Shown here: in pieces, positions 7,776 to 17,563 of the stretch
Numbering within the stretch: position 1 is the first letter of the stretch
How the letters are laid out: each line of letters starts with the position of its first letter
Source: Flavihumibacter sp. UBA7668
Lineage (GTDB): Bacteria > Bacteroidota > Bacteroidia > Chitinophagales > Chitinophagaceae
DNA: 64,000 nt
Direction of reading: 5' to 3'
Assembly: GCF_002483205.1 (NCBI RefSeq)
Contig: NZ_DLHM01000004.1
Span: 1 to 64,000, forward strand
Program-made: the position numbers and the translations under genes
Notes under the pieces: model-generated
Database searches by the model: none
What the model was told of the DNA's origin: nothing
What the model saw: only the letters and a program-made list of their open reading frames with translations

Positions 7776-8114
7776 ATGCCTATTAATCTTTACATATTCC
7801 TTGCCCTCGCCCTCTTTTCCATCGGGGTGATCGGTGTATTAACCCGCCGGAATGCCATCATCATTTTTATGTGTATTGAACTGATGCTGAATGCAGTGAA
7901 CCTGTTGCTGGTAGCATTTTCAAAAATGCACCTGGCCGATAGTTCCAACAAAGCCATGCAGGTGGTTACCAATGGCGCCGATGCTCAATTATTTGTGTTT
8001 TTTATTATGGTGGTGGCTGCTGCAGAAGTAACCGTGGGACTGGCTATTATTGTAATGATGTACCGTAATATCCATTCGGTGGATGTGAATTTCCTGAACA
8101 GACTGAAAAACTAA
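7776..8114 (+). CDS. nuoK: NADH-quinone oxidoreductase subunit K
   Basis: This membrane subunit has 112 residues and three hydrophobic helices and is homologous to MrpC. The conserved glutamate in helix two lies in FMCIELMLNAVNLLL (about residue 36), and a second one in AAAEVTVGLAI (about residue 84); both are part of the proton path in known complexes. Its stop is one base before the nuoL start at 8116, which suggests translational coupling. Confidence 0.97.
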   Translation: MPINLYIFLALALFSIGVIGVLTRRNAIIIFMCIELMLNAVNLLLVAFSKMHLADSSNKAMQVVTNGADAQLFVFFIMVVAAAEVTVGLAIIVMMYRNIHSVDVNFLNRLKN

Positions 8115-8115
8115 T

Positions 8116-10017
8116 ATGAACAATATCATCGATTATGTTTGGCTGGTTCCCCTCTTTCCATTGGTAGGATTTCTACTGAATGGTTTGCTGAGAAACCATG
8201 TATCGAAGTCACTAAGCGGGATTATCGGCTCCGGTGCCATCCTCGCATCTTTTGTTGTCAGCATCCTGATTTTCCTGCAGGTTAAAGGCGGATCAACCGG
8301 CGTGGTTACCCTTTTCAATTTTATTGAATTCGGCGAAACGGTAATTCCTTTTGCTTTTCAGGTAGACCAGCTCAGCAGTTTATTCCTGCTGATTATTACA
8401 GGTATCGGTTTTCTGATTCACCTGTATTCGACTGCCTACATGCACGATGAATCCGATATGCATTTTGCCCGGTATTTTGCTTATCTCAATCTCTTCGTGT
8501 TTTCGATGTTGTTGCTGGTTTTGGGATCGAATTATGTCATCATGTTTATCGGTTGGGAAGGCGTTGGTTTATGTTCCTACCTGCTGATCGGTTACTGGTT
8601 CAAAAACATTGAATATACTGCTGCTGCTAAAAAAGCCTTCGTGATGAACCGGATCGGTGATGCCGGCTTTTTACTGGCCGTTTTCTATCTCATTAATAAA
8701 CTGGGTACGGTCAATTATATTGATGTATTCAGTAAGGTGGATGCCTTATCCGGACAGGATCTTACCATTATTACGCTCCTGCTATTTGTAGGTGCTACCG
8801 GTAAAAGTGCACAGATCCCTCTATATACCTGGCTGCCCGATGCGATGGCGGGTCCCACTCCGGTATCTGCCCTTATCCATGCGGCTACTATGGTTACTGC
8901 CGGAATCTACATGATTGCCCGCTCCAATATTTTGTATACCCTGTCGCCGGTTACGCAAACAGTGGTTGCAGTGGTAGGTATTGCTACGGCCTTGCTTGCT
9001 GCCAGTATTGCACTCAAACAAAACGATATCAAAAAAGTGCTGGCCTATTCTACAGTAAGTCAGTTAGGTTATATGTTCCTGGCACTCGGTGTGGGTGCCT
9101 ATACCGGTGCGGTTTTCCATGTTATGACACATGCATTCTTCAAGGCGCTGTTGTTCCTCGGTGCAGGTTCGGTTATTCACGGTATGCACCATGAGCAGGA
9201 TATCCGGAACATGGGCGGATTGAAAAAATACATGCCCATCACGCATATTACTTTTTTGATTGGCTGTTTGGCTATAGCAGGAATTATTCCCTTCTCCGGC
9301 TTCTTCTCCAAAGATGAAATTTTAGCCGGTGCCTTTGCGAAGAACCCGCTTTATTATGTCCTCGGTGCCATCGGTGCATTGATGACGGCCTTTTATATGT
9401 TCCGTTTATACGCCATGACCTTCCAGGGAAAATTCAGAGGCACCCATGAACAGGAACACCACCTGCACGAATCTCCTGCTGCCATGACCATTCCATTGGT
9501 GGTACTGGCGATCTTCAGTTTTGGTGGTGGTTTGGTAGGTATTCCGGAAGTACTGATGCACGGCGGACATGCACTGAATGAATTCCTGGCACCGGTATTT
9601 GCTGAATCTACCCGTCGTATGACTCCGCATGCTATTGATCATTCAACTGAATTGATCCTCATGTTTGGCCTGATGGCGGTTATTCTGATACTAATTGTAC
9701 TGGCCTGGAGAAAATACAGCGGCTATCAAAAATCGGATGCAGAAGAAACCGGTTTGGGTAAAGTATTGCAGAATAAATGGTATGTGGATGAGCTCTATGA
9801 TGCGGTTATCACCCGGCCGGTGAATGGATTTGGTAAAGGTCTGGAAAAACTGGATCGCTTCGGTATCGACTGGATCGTGAACGGAGTTGGCAGAAGTGTG
9901 CAATATGCCAGCCGGCAGTTGCGCCTCCTGCAAAGTGGCCAGGTAGGCAGTTATGTTTTGCTGATGGTATTGGGAATGATCCTGCTTTTCGTATTGCAGG
10001 TTTTCCTGAAGAAATAA
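8116..10017 (+). CDS. nuoL: NADH-quinone oxidoreductase subunit L
   Basis: This is the antiporter-like proton-pumping subunit at the distal end of the membrane arm (633 residues). It has the usual long C-terminal extension that forms the lateral helix. Family motifs include MFIGWEGVGLCSYLLIGYW near residue 143, LLFVGATGKSAQIPLYTWLPDAMAGPTPVSALIHAATMV across about 222-260, and a lysine-bearing segment NDIKKVLAYSTVSQLGYM near 300. It is tightly packed after nuoK and lies 31 bases before nuoM. Confidence 0.97.
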   Translation: MNNIIDYVWLVPLFPLVGFLLNGLLRNHVSKSLSGIIGSGAILASFVVSILIFLQVKGGSTGVVTLFNFIEFGETVIPFAFQVDQLSSLFLLIITGIGFLIHLYSTAYMHDESDMHFARYFAYLNLFVFSMLLLVLGSNYVIMFIGWEGVGLCSYLLIGYWFKNIEYTAAAKKAFVMNRIGDAGFLLAVFYLINKLGTVNYIDVFSKVDALSGQDLTIITLLLFVGATGKSAQIPLYTWLPDAMAGPTPVSALIHAATMVTAGIYMIARSNILYTLSPVTQTVVAVVGIATALLAASIALKQNDIKKVLAYSTVSQLGYMFLALGVGAYTGAVFHVMTHAFFKALLFLGAGSVIHGMHHEQDIRNMGGLKKYMPITHITFLIGCLAIAGIIPFSGFFSKDEILAGAFAKNPLYYVLGAIGALMTAFYMFRLYAMTFQGKFRGTHEQEHHLHESPAAMTIPLVVLAIFSFGGGLVGIPEVLMHGGHALNEFLAPVFAESTRRMTPHAIDHSTELILMFGLMAVILILIVLAWRKYSGYQKSDAEETGLGKVLQNKWYVDELYDAVITRPVNGFGKGLEKLDRFGIDWIVNGVGRSVQYASRQLRLLQSGQVGSYVLLMVLGMILLFVLQVFLKK

Positions 10018-10048
10018 TTGATCAATTGAAAGAAACGAGATTCAAATA

Positions 10049-11506
10049 ATGGTACCAGTTTTACTGATTTTGATTCCCCTGCTAACCGGTGTCGCCCTTT
10101 TTGCGATCCGGCAGGAAGCAACCGCTAAATCGATCGCCTTTTTTTCTACACTGGTTTCGCTGGCTGTTATGCTGGCGGGAATGAGTGTCTGGAAAGATGC
10201 AGCCCACCTGAGTTTCAACCAACCCTGGATTGGCGCACTGAACAGCCACTTCCACCTGGAATTGGATGGCATGAGCCAGTTGCTTTGTTTGTTGACCACC
10301 CTTTGTTTTCCGCTGATCATATACAGCACCTGGAATAATACTTATGTGGATGCCAATCGGTTTTTCGGACTGATGTTATTGGCGCAGGCTGGCTTGCTTG
10401 GTGTATTCATGGCAATGGATGCCATGTTGTTTTACTTCTTCTGGGAACTGGCACTGATCCCATTGTATTTTCTTTGTTCCCGTTGGGGCGGAGAAAAAAG
10501 GATCCAGGTTACCATCAAGTTTTTTATCTACACATTTCTGGGATCGCTCTTTATGCTGATTGGATTAATCATGCTTTATTTCAAAGCGGGTGGATCCTTT
10601 GCATGGGCTGATTTTGTGAAACTGAGTCTGACGGGGAGAGAGGAAATGACCATCTTTATATTGCTGGTAGTAGCCTTCGCTGTTAAAATGCCCTTGTTTC
10701 CCTTCCATACCTGGCAGCCCGATACCTATGAGCAATCACCTACTGCCGTTACCATGATCCTGAGTGCGATTATGGCGAAAATGGGGGTATTCGGTTTGCT
10801 GCGCTGGCTGGCTCCCGTGGTTCCGGCAGCTACCTACCAGTGGGGCGATAATTTCGCAACGCTCGCAGTGGTGGGAATGCTGTATGCTTCTTTTGTTGCC
10901 ATCAAACAGGACGATCTGAAACGATTGGTGGCCTGGTCTTCCATTGCGCATATCGGATTAATGATTCTGGCCCTGTTTGCGCCCAGTTATAGCGGCATTC
11001 AGGGGATCATGATCCAGATGTTCAACCATGGTATCAATATCCTGGGTATGTGGATTGTGGTGAATGTAATCGAACAGCAATTCGGTACACGCAAAATCAG
11101 TGAGTTAGGCGGACTGGCACAGAAAGCCCCGATTCTGACCATTTTGCTGGTGATTATTGCACTGGCCAATATCGCCATGCCGCTGACCAATGCTTTTATT
11201 GGTGAGTTCATGATGTTCAACGGCATCTGGGGCTCTACTGCTACCAAGTTTGGGATGGTCTACGCCATTGCGGGAATCATCACCATTATTCTGAGTGCTG
11301 TATATACGCTGCGCATGGTGCAGAATGTGTTTTACGGACCAACCAATGAACGTACCGAAAAAGCAGTGGATATCCGGTTTAATGTGCAATTGGCACTGGC
11401 GATATTGGTAGTTGGAATTATATTGATTGGAATCTATCCGAAACCGCTGTTGTCGATGACAACGGAAATTTCGCAACAGATTCTGGACAGGATGAATTTA
11501 AAATAA
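10049..11506 (+). CDS. nuoM: NADH-quinone oxidoreductase subunit M
   Basis: This is the second antiporter-like subunit (485 residues, about 14 membrane helices). Motifs include FYFFWELALIPLYFL near residue 127 with the key glutamate, VKMPLFPFHTWQPDTYEQSP near residue 212, and DDLKRLVAWSSIAHIGLMIL near 290. It transports protons in concert with NuoL and NuoN. The gene follows nuoL in the same orientation and is followed 22 bases later by nuoN. Confidence 0.97.
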   Translation: MVPVLLILIPLLTGVALFAIRQEATAKSIAFFSTLVSLAVMLAGMSVWKDAAHLSFNQPWIGALNSHFHLELDGMSQLLCLLTTLCFPLIIYSTWNNTYVDANRFFGLMLLAQAGLLGVFMAMDAMLFYFFWELALIPLYFLCSRWGGEKRIQVTIKFFIYTFLGSLFMLIGLIMLYFKAGGSFAWADFVKLSLTGREEMTIFILLVVAFAVKMPLFPFHTWQPDTYEQSPTAVTMILSAIMAKMGVFGLLRWLAPVVPAATYQWGDNFATLAVVGMLYASFVAIKQDDLKRLVAWSSIAHIGLMILALFAPSYSGIQGIMIQMFNHGINILGMWIVVNVIEQQFGTRKISELGGLAQKAPILTILLVIIALANIAMPLTNAFIGEFMMFNGIWGSTATKFGMVYAIAGIITIILSAVYTLRMVQNVFYGPTNERTEKAVDIRFNVQLALAILVVGIILIGIYPKPLLSMTTEISQQILDRMNLK

Positions 11507-11528
11507 ACAGCAAACGACCTGAAATAGT

Positions 11529-12905
11529 ATGAACGCAATTATTCTTTCCGCCTTATTGGGTGTAGTGCTGATGTTCACGGGCATCTTTACAACGAATAAA
11601 TCGACGATCCGCACCGTTGCTACAGCTGGTCTGCTGCTGCTTCTGCTGGCTAATATAGCCGAAATGAACGGCTGGAAATTGTTTGAAGTGAATACCCGCA
11701 ATATGCTGGTGTTTAATAAATTCGGACTGCTTTTTAATACCATCGCATTTTCTGCAACACTGCTTTATTTTTTATTATCTGCGCGCGATATTTTGAAAGT
11801 TGGTATCAATGGCGCCGAATATTTTGCCCTGATCTTTTTTATTCTTTGTGGTGTTTCAATAGTATCTTCTTTTAATACATTGCTGCTGTTATTCCTCGGC
11901 ATTGAAATCATTTCAATTCCATTGTATATATTAACCGGAAGTGATAAACGCAATTTGAAAAGCAATGAAGCTGCGTTGAAATATTTCCTGATGGGATCTT
12001 TTTCTACCGGTATCATGTTAATGGGTATTGTATTGATGTATGGTGCAAAAGGTACCTTCAGTATTGATGCTGCACTGCAGGCTTCCAATCCTGGTCGCGA
12101 AGTGTGGTATACATCCGGATTGTTACTGTTGTTTATCAGTATGGCATTTAAAGTATCTGCTGCTCCCTTTCATTTCTGGACGCCGGATGTATACGATGGT
12201 GCACCAACTGTTTTCACCTCCTTTATGGCTACGATTGTAAAAGCGGGTGTATTCATTGCTTTTGTGCGGTTATTTGAATATAGTTTTTCCGGATCAGGAT
12301 ACGATTGGAAATTAATCGTGTCGATTGTGACGGCTGCGACTCTTTTTATCGGGAATATAACAGCAATTTTCCAGCAGAGTGTAAAACGCATGCTGGCCTA
12401 TTCTTCCATTGCACAGGCTGGTTTTATGTTGTTTGCCCTCTTTAGTTACAATACCTTGTCTCGTGAAGGGATCATTCTCTATACCCTTGGCTATAGCCTG
12501 GCCACCATCGGCATTTTTGCGGTACTGGTAAAAATGAAGGACTATACCTTTGAAGGCTTTAATGGCCTGGCGCGTACCCAGCCGGTACTGGCGGCAACCA
12601 CCACCATCTTTTTATTATCGCTGGCAGGGATTCCAATGACCATCGGCTTCTTTGCTAAATATTTCATGCTGGCTTCTGCTGTTAAAAGCGGGTCGCATCT
12701 CTGGCTGGTGTTTTTTGCCATTCTTTGTGCGGTGGTAAGTGTGTATTATTATTTCAGGGTTATCCAGTCGATGTATTTTAAAGACGGGGCCGGAGCTACG
12801 GAGGAAATTAGTCCCGCTTTCCGCTGGATCCTCCTGCTGATGGCCGGATTGATCATCCTCTTCGGCATCTTCCCCAATATGATCCTGAACTACCTTTATT
12901 TCTGA
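11529..12905 (+). CDS. nuoN: NADH-quinone oxidoreductase subunit N
   Basis: This is the third antiporter-like subunit and the last gene of the operon (458 residues). It shows LFLGIEIISIPLYIL near residue 120, FKVSAAPFHFWTPDVYDGAP near residue 207 and SVKRMLAYSSIAQAGFML near residue 283, all typical of NuoN. A strong inverted repeat six bases after the stop marks a probable operon end. Confidence 0.97.
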   Translation: MNAIILSALLGVVLMFTGIFTTNKSTIRTVATAGLLLLLLANIAEMNGWKLFEVNTRNMLVFNKFGLLFNTIAFSATLLYFLLSARDILKVGINGAEYFALIFFILCGVSIVSSFNTLLLLFLGIEIISIPLYILTGSDKRNLKSNEAALKYFLMGSFSTGIMLMGIVLMYGAKGTFSIDAALQASNPGREVWYTSGLLLLFISMAFKVSAAPFHFWTPDVYDGAPTVFTSFMATIVKAGVFIAFVRLFEYSFSGSGYDWKLIVSIVTAATLFIGNITAIFQQSVKRMLAYSSIAQAGFMLFALFSYNTLSREGIILYTLGYSLATIGIFAVLVKMKDYTFEGFNGLARTQPVLAATTTIFLLSLAGIPMTIGFFAKYFMLASAVKSGSHLWLVFFAILCAVVSVYYYFRVIQSMYFKDGAGATEEISPAFRWILLLMAGLIILFGIFPNMILNYLYF

Positions 12906-12910
12906 TAATA

Positions 12911-12940
12911 TTCACCCGTCGGGTTTACCCGAAGGGTGAA
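12911..12940 (+). terminator. Hairpin after nuoN, probable operon terminator
   Basis: TTCACCC (12911-12917) pairs with GGGTGAA (12934-12940), and CGGGT pairs with ACCCG inside, leaving a tiny loop. A T-rich stretch follows (CAGTTTTCC). The core belongs to the ACCCG/CGGGT palindrome family seen elsewhere in the window. Confidence 0.6.
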
Positions 12941-12962
12941 CAGTTTTCCTTACTTTCATGGT

Positions 12963-14237
12963 ATGAATTTCGCCGATACATTGAGTTTGTCTATTCGCAC
13001 TATCAAGTCGAATAGGCTTCGCACAGGTATTACTGTTGCTATTATTGCTTTGGGGATAGCTGCCCTGATCGGCATCAATACCGCCATACAGGCGATTTCT
13101 CAGAAGTTCATGGAAAGTTTCTCCAGCATGGGTGCCAATGGATTTACCATCCGGTACCGATCGGCTTTCCGCTTTGACAGGGGCGAGCTGAAAAAAGAAG
13201 AGAAGGGCGGTAAAAAACTGAAGAAATCCAACACCAATAAACCGATTACCAGAGAGCAGGCAGAGGGATTTAAAGAGCGCTATAAATTTCCGGGAAAAGT
13301 GTCGCTTTCCTTAAGCGGAGGGAATAATAATTCGGCTTCATTTGGGAATAAAAAAACCAATCCAACGGTGTATATCAATGGGGGTGATGAGAACTACCTC
13401 GATATGAACGGATTTGAAATTGCGGCAGGTAGAAATATCAATGAGTTGGATGTAAGTACCGGTCGGAATGTTTGCCTGATTGGGAAGGATGTCTACGATA
13501 AATTATTTGGTACCAGCAATCCGGAAACACCGGTGGAGAAGATCATCAATATCAATAATATTCCCTTTCGCGTGATTGGCACACTGGAATCCAAAGGCTC
13601 CACCTTTGGCCGCAGTCTGGATAATAATATTATCACCACGTATAATTCGGTTCGTCGGTTTTTTACAAGTAGTGCCTCCTCCACTTTTACCATTGGTGTT
13701 AAGACGGCTGATATCAATCAGATTGAAACGGCAATAGGTGAGGCGGAAGGCTTGTTTAGGGTGTTGCGTAAAAATGAGATCAAGGAAGAAAGTAATTTTC
13801 TGATCGATAAAAGTGATGCCTTTGTTGAATTGGCGATGCGGCAGATAGGCTGGCTGACCGGTTCGGCGGTGGTGATCGGTTTTATAACCCTGATGGGGGC
13901 TGCTATCGGACTGATGAATATCATGCTGGTTGCGGTAACGGAACGAACCAAAGAAGTGGGCTTGATCAAGGCGATCGGCGGCAAACAGGGCGATGTCCGC
14001 TGGCAGTTTTTGTTGGAAGCAATTTTGATCAGTTTGCTCGGTGCGGTGATTGGGATTTTTCTTGGGGTGTTGTTGGGGAATATTGTTAGTATGCTGATGT
14101 CTACCGGCTTTGTAGTGCCCTGGTTATGGGTATTGCTGGGTGTGCTCATCTGTACCGTCGTAGGCCTCGCTGCCGGCTCCTATCCCGCCTACAAAGCCAG
14201 CCGCCTTAATCCCATCGAAGCTTTGCGGTATGAGTAG
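12963..14237 (+). CDS. ABC transporter permease (MacB/FtsX type)
   Basis: About 424 residues. There is an N-terminal membrane segment (TGITVAIIALGIAALIGINT), a large periplasmic MacB-like domain and three C-terminal membrane segments containing the FtsX motif. The sequence TERTKEVGLIKAIGGKQGDV near residue 330 is typical of MacB/LolC-like permeases that move lipoproteins, peptides or drugs. No ATPase or adaptor gene lies nearby, so the partner must be encoded elsewhere. A GTG at 12936 would extend the frame, but the first nine codons overlap the terminator hairpin, so ATG at 12963 is preferred. Confidence 0.85.
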   Translation: MNFADTLSLSIRTIKSNRLRTGITVAIIALGIAALIGINTAIQAISQKFMESFSSMGANGFTIRYRSAFRFDRGELKKEEKGGKKLKKSNTNKPITREQAEGFKERYKFPGKVSLSLSGGNNNSASFGNKKTNPTVYINGGDENYLDMNGFEIAAGRNINELDVSTGRNVCLIGKDVYDKLFGTSNPETPVEKIININNIPFRVIGTLESKGSTFGRSLDNNIITTYNSVRRFFTSSASSTFTIGVKTADINQIETAIGEAEGLFRVLRKNEIKEESNFLIDKSDAFVELAMRQIGWLTGSAVVIGFITLMGAAIGLMNIMLVAVTERTKEVGLIKAIGGKQGDVRWQFLLEAILISLLGAVIGIFLGVLLGNIVSMLMSTGFVVPWLWVLLGVLICTVVGLAAGSYPAYKASRLNPIEALRYE

Positions 14238-14241
14238 TAGG

Positions 14242-14281
14242 TGTCAGACAGGTGTTAGGATAATGTTCTAACATGTTGTTA
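14242..14281. repeat. Left 11-bp-period array (4 units, TGTYAGA orientation)
   Basis: Heptamers TGTCAGA (14242), TGTTAGG (14253), TGTTCTA (14264) and TGTTGTT (14275) start exactly 11 bases apart. The last overlaps the stop codon of the minus-strand lipoprotein gene. TGTYAGA is the reverse complement of the TCTRACA core of the array at 14751-14845, so the two arrays are inverted around the gene. Confidence 0.7.
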
Positions 14282-14665
14282 ATTATTGGATCGTGAAAAA
14301 GCGATTTCGTTAAGCGAATCCACAGATTTCTCATAAGCTCGGAGCCAATCTTTTCCGTTTCTTTTATTGAGCCAGTCTTCTACTGTTTGATTGTAGTGTT
14401 CGATTCCGTTTAATTCCGCCGGGGTTACAATACAGCCGAATTCTACTGTTTTGAAACCATATACGGATTGAATGGAATCAATTTCCGCCTCTTTCGAGGA
14501 CCAGAGCGGAAGTCCATATCCAACAATCTGCACGATGCCGTTATGGAGGTCTGATTTCGCCTGGAAATAATTATATGCAGTTCCCAATCCATAATGGTGC
14601 CTGATATAAAAACAGGCAGATAGGAAGATGACGAGTAGTAAAAGAGTGCGGGCTTTTTGCTTCAT
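14279..14665 (-). CDS. Small predicted lipoprotein of unknown function
   Basis: The 128-residue product starts with a lipoprotein signal: a basic N-terminus, the hydrophobic core LLLLVIFL, and the lipobox LSAC with Cys at residue 18. The mature part is soluble and has no motif I recognise; it contains one further cysteine and a charged C-terminal half. It is not obviously related to its neighbours. Its stop lies in the left 11-bp array, and the minus-strand terminator and right array lie upstream of it, so it is probably transcribed from its own promoter in 14666-14713. The function is unknown. Confidence 0.6.
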   Translation of the reverse strand: MKQKARTLLLLVIFLSACFYIRHHYGLGTAYNYFQAKSDLHNGIVQIVGYGLPLWSSKEAEIDSIQSVYGFKTVEFGCIVTPAELNGIEHYNQTVEDWLNKRNGKDWLRAYEKSVDSLNEIAFSRSNN

Positions 14666-14713
14666 GCAATATTGGATTCATGTTCTTCAAAATTCCATAT
14701 CAAAGTTGCACGC

Positions 14714-14742
14714 AAAAAAAACCGGCTCATCAACTGAGCCGG
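14714..14742 (-). terminator. Rho-independent terminator reading leftward
   Basis: CCGGCTCA (14722-14729) and TGAGCCGG (14735-14742) form a perfect 8-bp stem with a five-base loop. On the minus strand it is followed by eight Ts (14721-14714). It is well placed to end transcription of the metalloprotease gene, whose stop is at 14858. Confidence 0.8.
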
Positions 14743-14750
14743 CTAAAGTG

Positions 14751-14845
14751 TCAGACACCAGTGAGACAGGTATCAGACACATGTCTAACAACGTTCTAAC
14801 ATGTATCTGACACCTCTCTAACAACGTTCTAACACCTGTCTGACA
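14751..14845. repeat. Right 11-bp-period array (9 units, TCTRACA orientation)
   Basis: Nine heptamers, TCAGACA, TGAGACA, TCAGACA, TCTAACA, TCTAACA, TCTGACA, TCTAACA, TCTAACA and TCTGACA, start at exactly 11-base intervals from 14751 to 14839. They are separated by variable four-base spacers. The array lies between the metalloprotease stop and its terminator. No frame is open through it. Confidence 0.85.
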
Positions 14846-14857
14846 CCTAATCCCTAA

Positions 14858-17398
14858 TCACTTCACCGTCAAACCATCGGTTATACGATCCAGCAAATCC
14901 TGGAGATGATAACGCGTGGCAGTATCGGTATAAGCCGGTAAAGCCAACCGAATTTCAGACTGCAGCGTCCGCAAAGTCCCCCGCGCAAAAGATATCGCAT
15001 CACTGTTCCGGCTGATCGTTGGACCAAAACTGATCGTGATACCCCCGCCCAAACTCGCAGGTGCCGTAGCAGGTTTGATAAACGCCAGCAACCGCTCCGT
15101 CATATTTTTCTGCAGATTCCGACGATAAATATCGATCGGTTTGCGCGCCGGCAACTCCGTAAAGATCGAACGTCGCAAATCCGTCATCAACTCACTCAGC
15201 GTATACGTTTTCGAACCCAACGCAGCTTCCGCATTCAGCAACTTGTTGATCGTGCCCGCACTCAGCACCCGCGCCAACGCCGCATCCTGCAAACGATTCA
15301 CCACCGCAGTACCCGTATTCCCTGTTTTAGCAAAAATCTGCTGATCCAGCAACCATACCGGCGTCGTAAACACCTGCTTATTCAGAAAATCCATCGCCTC
15401 TTTCTGCTGCTCGCGCGATACATGCTCATACACCACTCCAGCCTGCTCCACCGTTTTCGGCGTTTCCATCACACCACCAATATTCTTACCCACATGCCCG
15501 ATATAACGACCAAACTGCGTAACCACCTCATTGTATAAAGTAGTCAAACTCTCATAATCTTTATTCGACTCCTTCGACCAGGCCTGTAAATTGGGAACAA
15601 TGCGTTGTAAATTCTTCACTCCATACGCACTCGCCTTCATCGAATTATCACCCAAATCTTCATTCTGTGAACGCGGATCATCCGGATTGGTTTCCCGACC
15701 AAACCACAAGCGTTTATTCTTCAAACGCTCAATCGTCAGCGCATTCAAAATCGGCGTTTCATCTTCTGCAGATTTTGCCTGAGGATACCATTTGTAACCC
15801 CATTCAATGGCCCATTTATCGTAATCACCAATGCGTGGAAACAATCCTTTTTCACCCACATTATCTTCGGGTTGCGCTACATAATTAAAACGCGCATAGT
15901 CCATAATGGATGCTGTATGTCCATTCTCTTCCAGCCATTTTTTATCGCGTAGTTTTTCAACCGGCGTGGCAGATGAAGATCCAAAATTATGACGCAATCC
16001 CAGTGTATGTCCCACTTCGTGGGAAGAAACAAACCGGATCAATTCACCCATCAAAGCATCCTCAAATTTCGGAGATCGTGCACGCGGATCATTCGGCGAT
16101 GCCTGTACAAAATACCAGTTGCGCAACAGTGCCATTACGTTATGATACCAGTTGATATGACTCTCCAGAATCTCCCCACTACGCGGATCATGTTCATGCG
16201 GACCACTTGCATTTGGCACATCCGACGGCTTGTAAACAATGGCAGAATAACGTGCATCTTCCAAACTCCATTCCGGATCATTCACCGGCGCTTCTTTCGC
16301 AAAAATCGCATTCTTGAATCCGGCTTTTTCAAAAGCAGACTGCCAGTCATTCACTCCCTGAATCAGATAAGGAACCCATTTTTTCGGCGTAGCCGGATCA
16401 ATATAAAACACGATCGGTTTTTTCGGTTCCACCAACTCACCACGTTTGTATTTTTCAACATCTTCCGGCTTTGGTTCCAGTCTCCAACGGGTGATCATGC
16501 GAACCGATTCAACTCCCTGGGGATTCTTTTCAAAGTCAACATACTGACGCGTAAAATAACCAACCCGATCATCGTAATAACGGGGCTGCATCGGCTGATC
16601 AGGCAACAACATCATGGAGCTGTTGATCTCCACCGTATATGAACCGGATGGCGCTGCACCAAACGCTGCCGGTGCCTGTCCGGGTGTTGCACCCGAGGCC
16701 CGTGCATAGGTTTTTACAGTTTTGATTTCTGTATTCACCGGAAAGGATTTCACCCCGCTGATATACGACTTATCACTCTGCAATCCGCCTACCCGAAAAG
16801 TTCGTTTGGCGCTTGCTTCAAAGTTGAGGATCTCATTATCACTATTGAGATAACTGGTTACATCCAAAACAACCCCCGTTGTATCGGCATTAAACGCCGC
16901 AATATCAAAAGCCTGCGCAATGGGCTGGATATTTGAATTGGCAACGGCCTTAAACATGGAAGAAGTGGAATCACCCGCCATTTCATCATAGGAAATCAGG
17001 CGAAGGAAAACCTTGTTATTCGGCCCTTTTTCAAAACGGATGACATTGTCGCCAATTTTATCTCCTGCATAACCAAAGAAAAAATTCCGCATGCCGGCCG
17101 CCGCTTTGGAAAGACGGTTCACAACCAGGATATCACGTCCCAGCATTTTATCGGGAATCTCAAAATAATACTTGTCCTCCACTTTGTGAACGGTAAACAG
17201 CCCCTCATCGGTCACCGCTTTAGAGGTAATCACCTCTTTATAGGGCTTGGGACCACTGGGTTTGGGAGGGGTAGGGGTGGCTGCAGGAGCCGTTGTTCCG
17301 GGTTTACCATTAGCCGGATTGGGACGTTGCTGGGCATCCGTACCCAGGCTGGTAGCCAGAGCAATAACCATTACCGGGATCCATTTTCCCGGACTCAT
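14858..17398 (-). CDS. Secreted zinc-dependent metalloprotease (DUF5117/DUF4953 type)
   Basis: This large secreted protein (about 846 residues) carries the extended zinc motif HEVGHTLGLRH, about residue 460 from the chosen start. Two histidines and the third ligand histidine are intact, as is the catalytic glutamate. Domain order fits the Bacteroidota family with DUF5118, DUF5117 and a DUF4953 peptidase region. The frame is open upstream to 17449, but the segment beginning MSPGKWIPVMVIALA gives a standard signal peptide ending near DAQ, so 17398 was chosen. A proline-rich linker follows the signal. The substrate is unknown; the protein is probably periplasmic or extracellular. Confidence 0.85.
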   Translation of the reverse strand: MSPGKWIPVMVIALATSLGTDAQQRPNPANGKPGTTAPAATPTPPKPSGPKPYKEVITSKAVTDEGLFTVHKVEDKYYFEIPDKMLGRDILVVNRLSKAAAGMRNFFFGYAGDKIGDNVIRFEKGPNNKVFLRLISYDEMAGDSTSSMFKAVANSNIQPIAQAFDIAAFNADTTGVVLDVTSYLNSDNEILNFEASAKRTFRVGGLQSDKSYISGVKSFPVNTEIKTVKTYARASGATPGQAPAAFGAAPSGSYTVEINSSMMLLPDQPMQPRYYDDRVGYFTRQYVDFEKNPQGVESVRMITRWRLEPKPEDVEKYKRGELVEPKKPIVFYIDPATPKKWVPYLIQGVNDWQSAFEKAGFKNAIFAKEAPVNDPEWSLEDARYSAIVYKPSDVPNASGPHEHDPRSGEILESHINWYHNVMALLRNWYFVQASPNDPRARSPKFEDALMGELIRFVSSHEVGHTLGLRHNFGSSSATPVEKLRDKKWLEENGHTASIMDYARFNYVAQPEDNVGEKGLFPRIGDYDKWAIEWGYKWYPQAKSAEDETPILNALTIERLKNKRLWFGRETNPDDPRSQNEDLGDNSMKASAYGVKNLQRIVPNLQAWSKESNKDYESLTTLYNEVVTQFGRYIGHVGKNIGGVMETPKTVEQAGVVYEHVSREQQKEAMDFLNKQVFTTPVWLLDQQIFAKTGNTGTAVVNRLQDAALARVLSAGTINKLLNAEAALGSKTYTLSELMTDLRRSIFTELPARKPIDIYRRNLQKNMTERLLAFIKPATAPASLGGGITISFGPTISRNSDAISFARGTLRTLQSEIRLALPAYTDTATRYHLQDLLDRITDGLTVK

Positions 17399-17563
17399 TT
17401 TTTGATGCATGTGTTGTACTGTTTTAAACCCCATAATAACACAAATCATCTAGAAAAGATGAGCCGTTTGTAAAAAAGAACGAAAATTCAATAAATCCCC
17501 CCAAAACCGCTCCAGAGGCATTTTTTTTTAATTTGTAACGGTTTCGGATATTTATTGTGTTAA

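Noticed and set aside
14751..14845. The 11-bp-spaced array as a CRISPR
   Set aside because: Seven-base cores and four-base spacers do not fit CRISPR structure.
15989..16642. A 217-codon frame antisense to the metalloprotease
   Set aside because: It is a shadow of the real coding strand; the zinc motif and domain pattern are on the minus strand.
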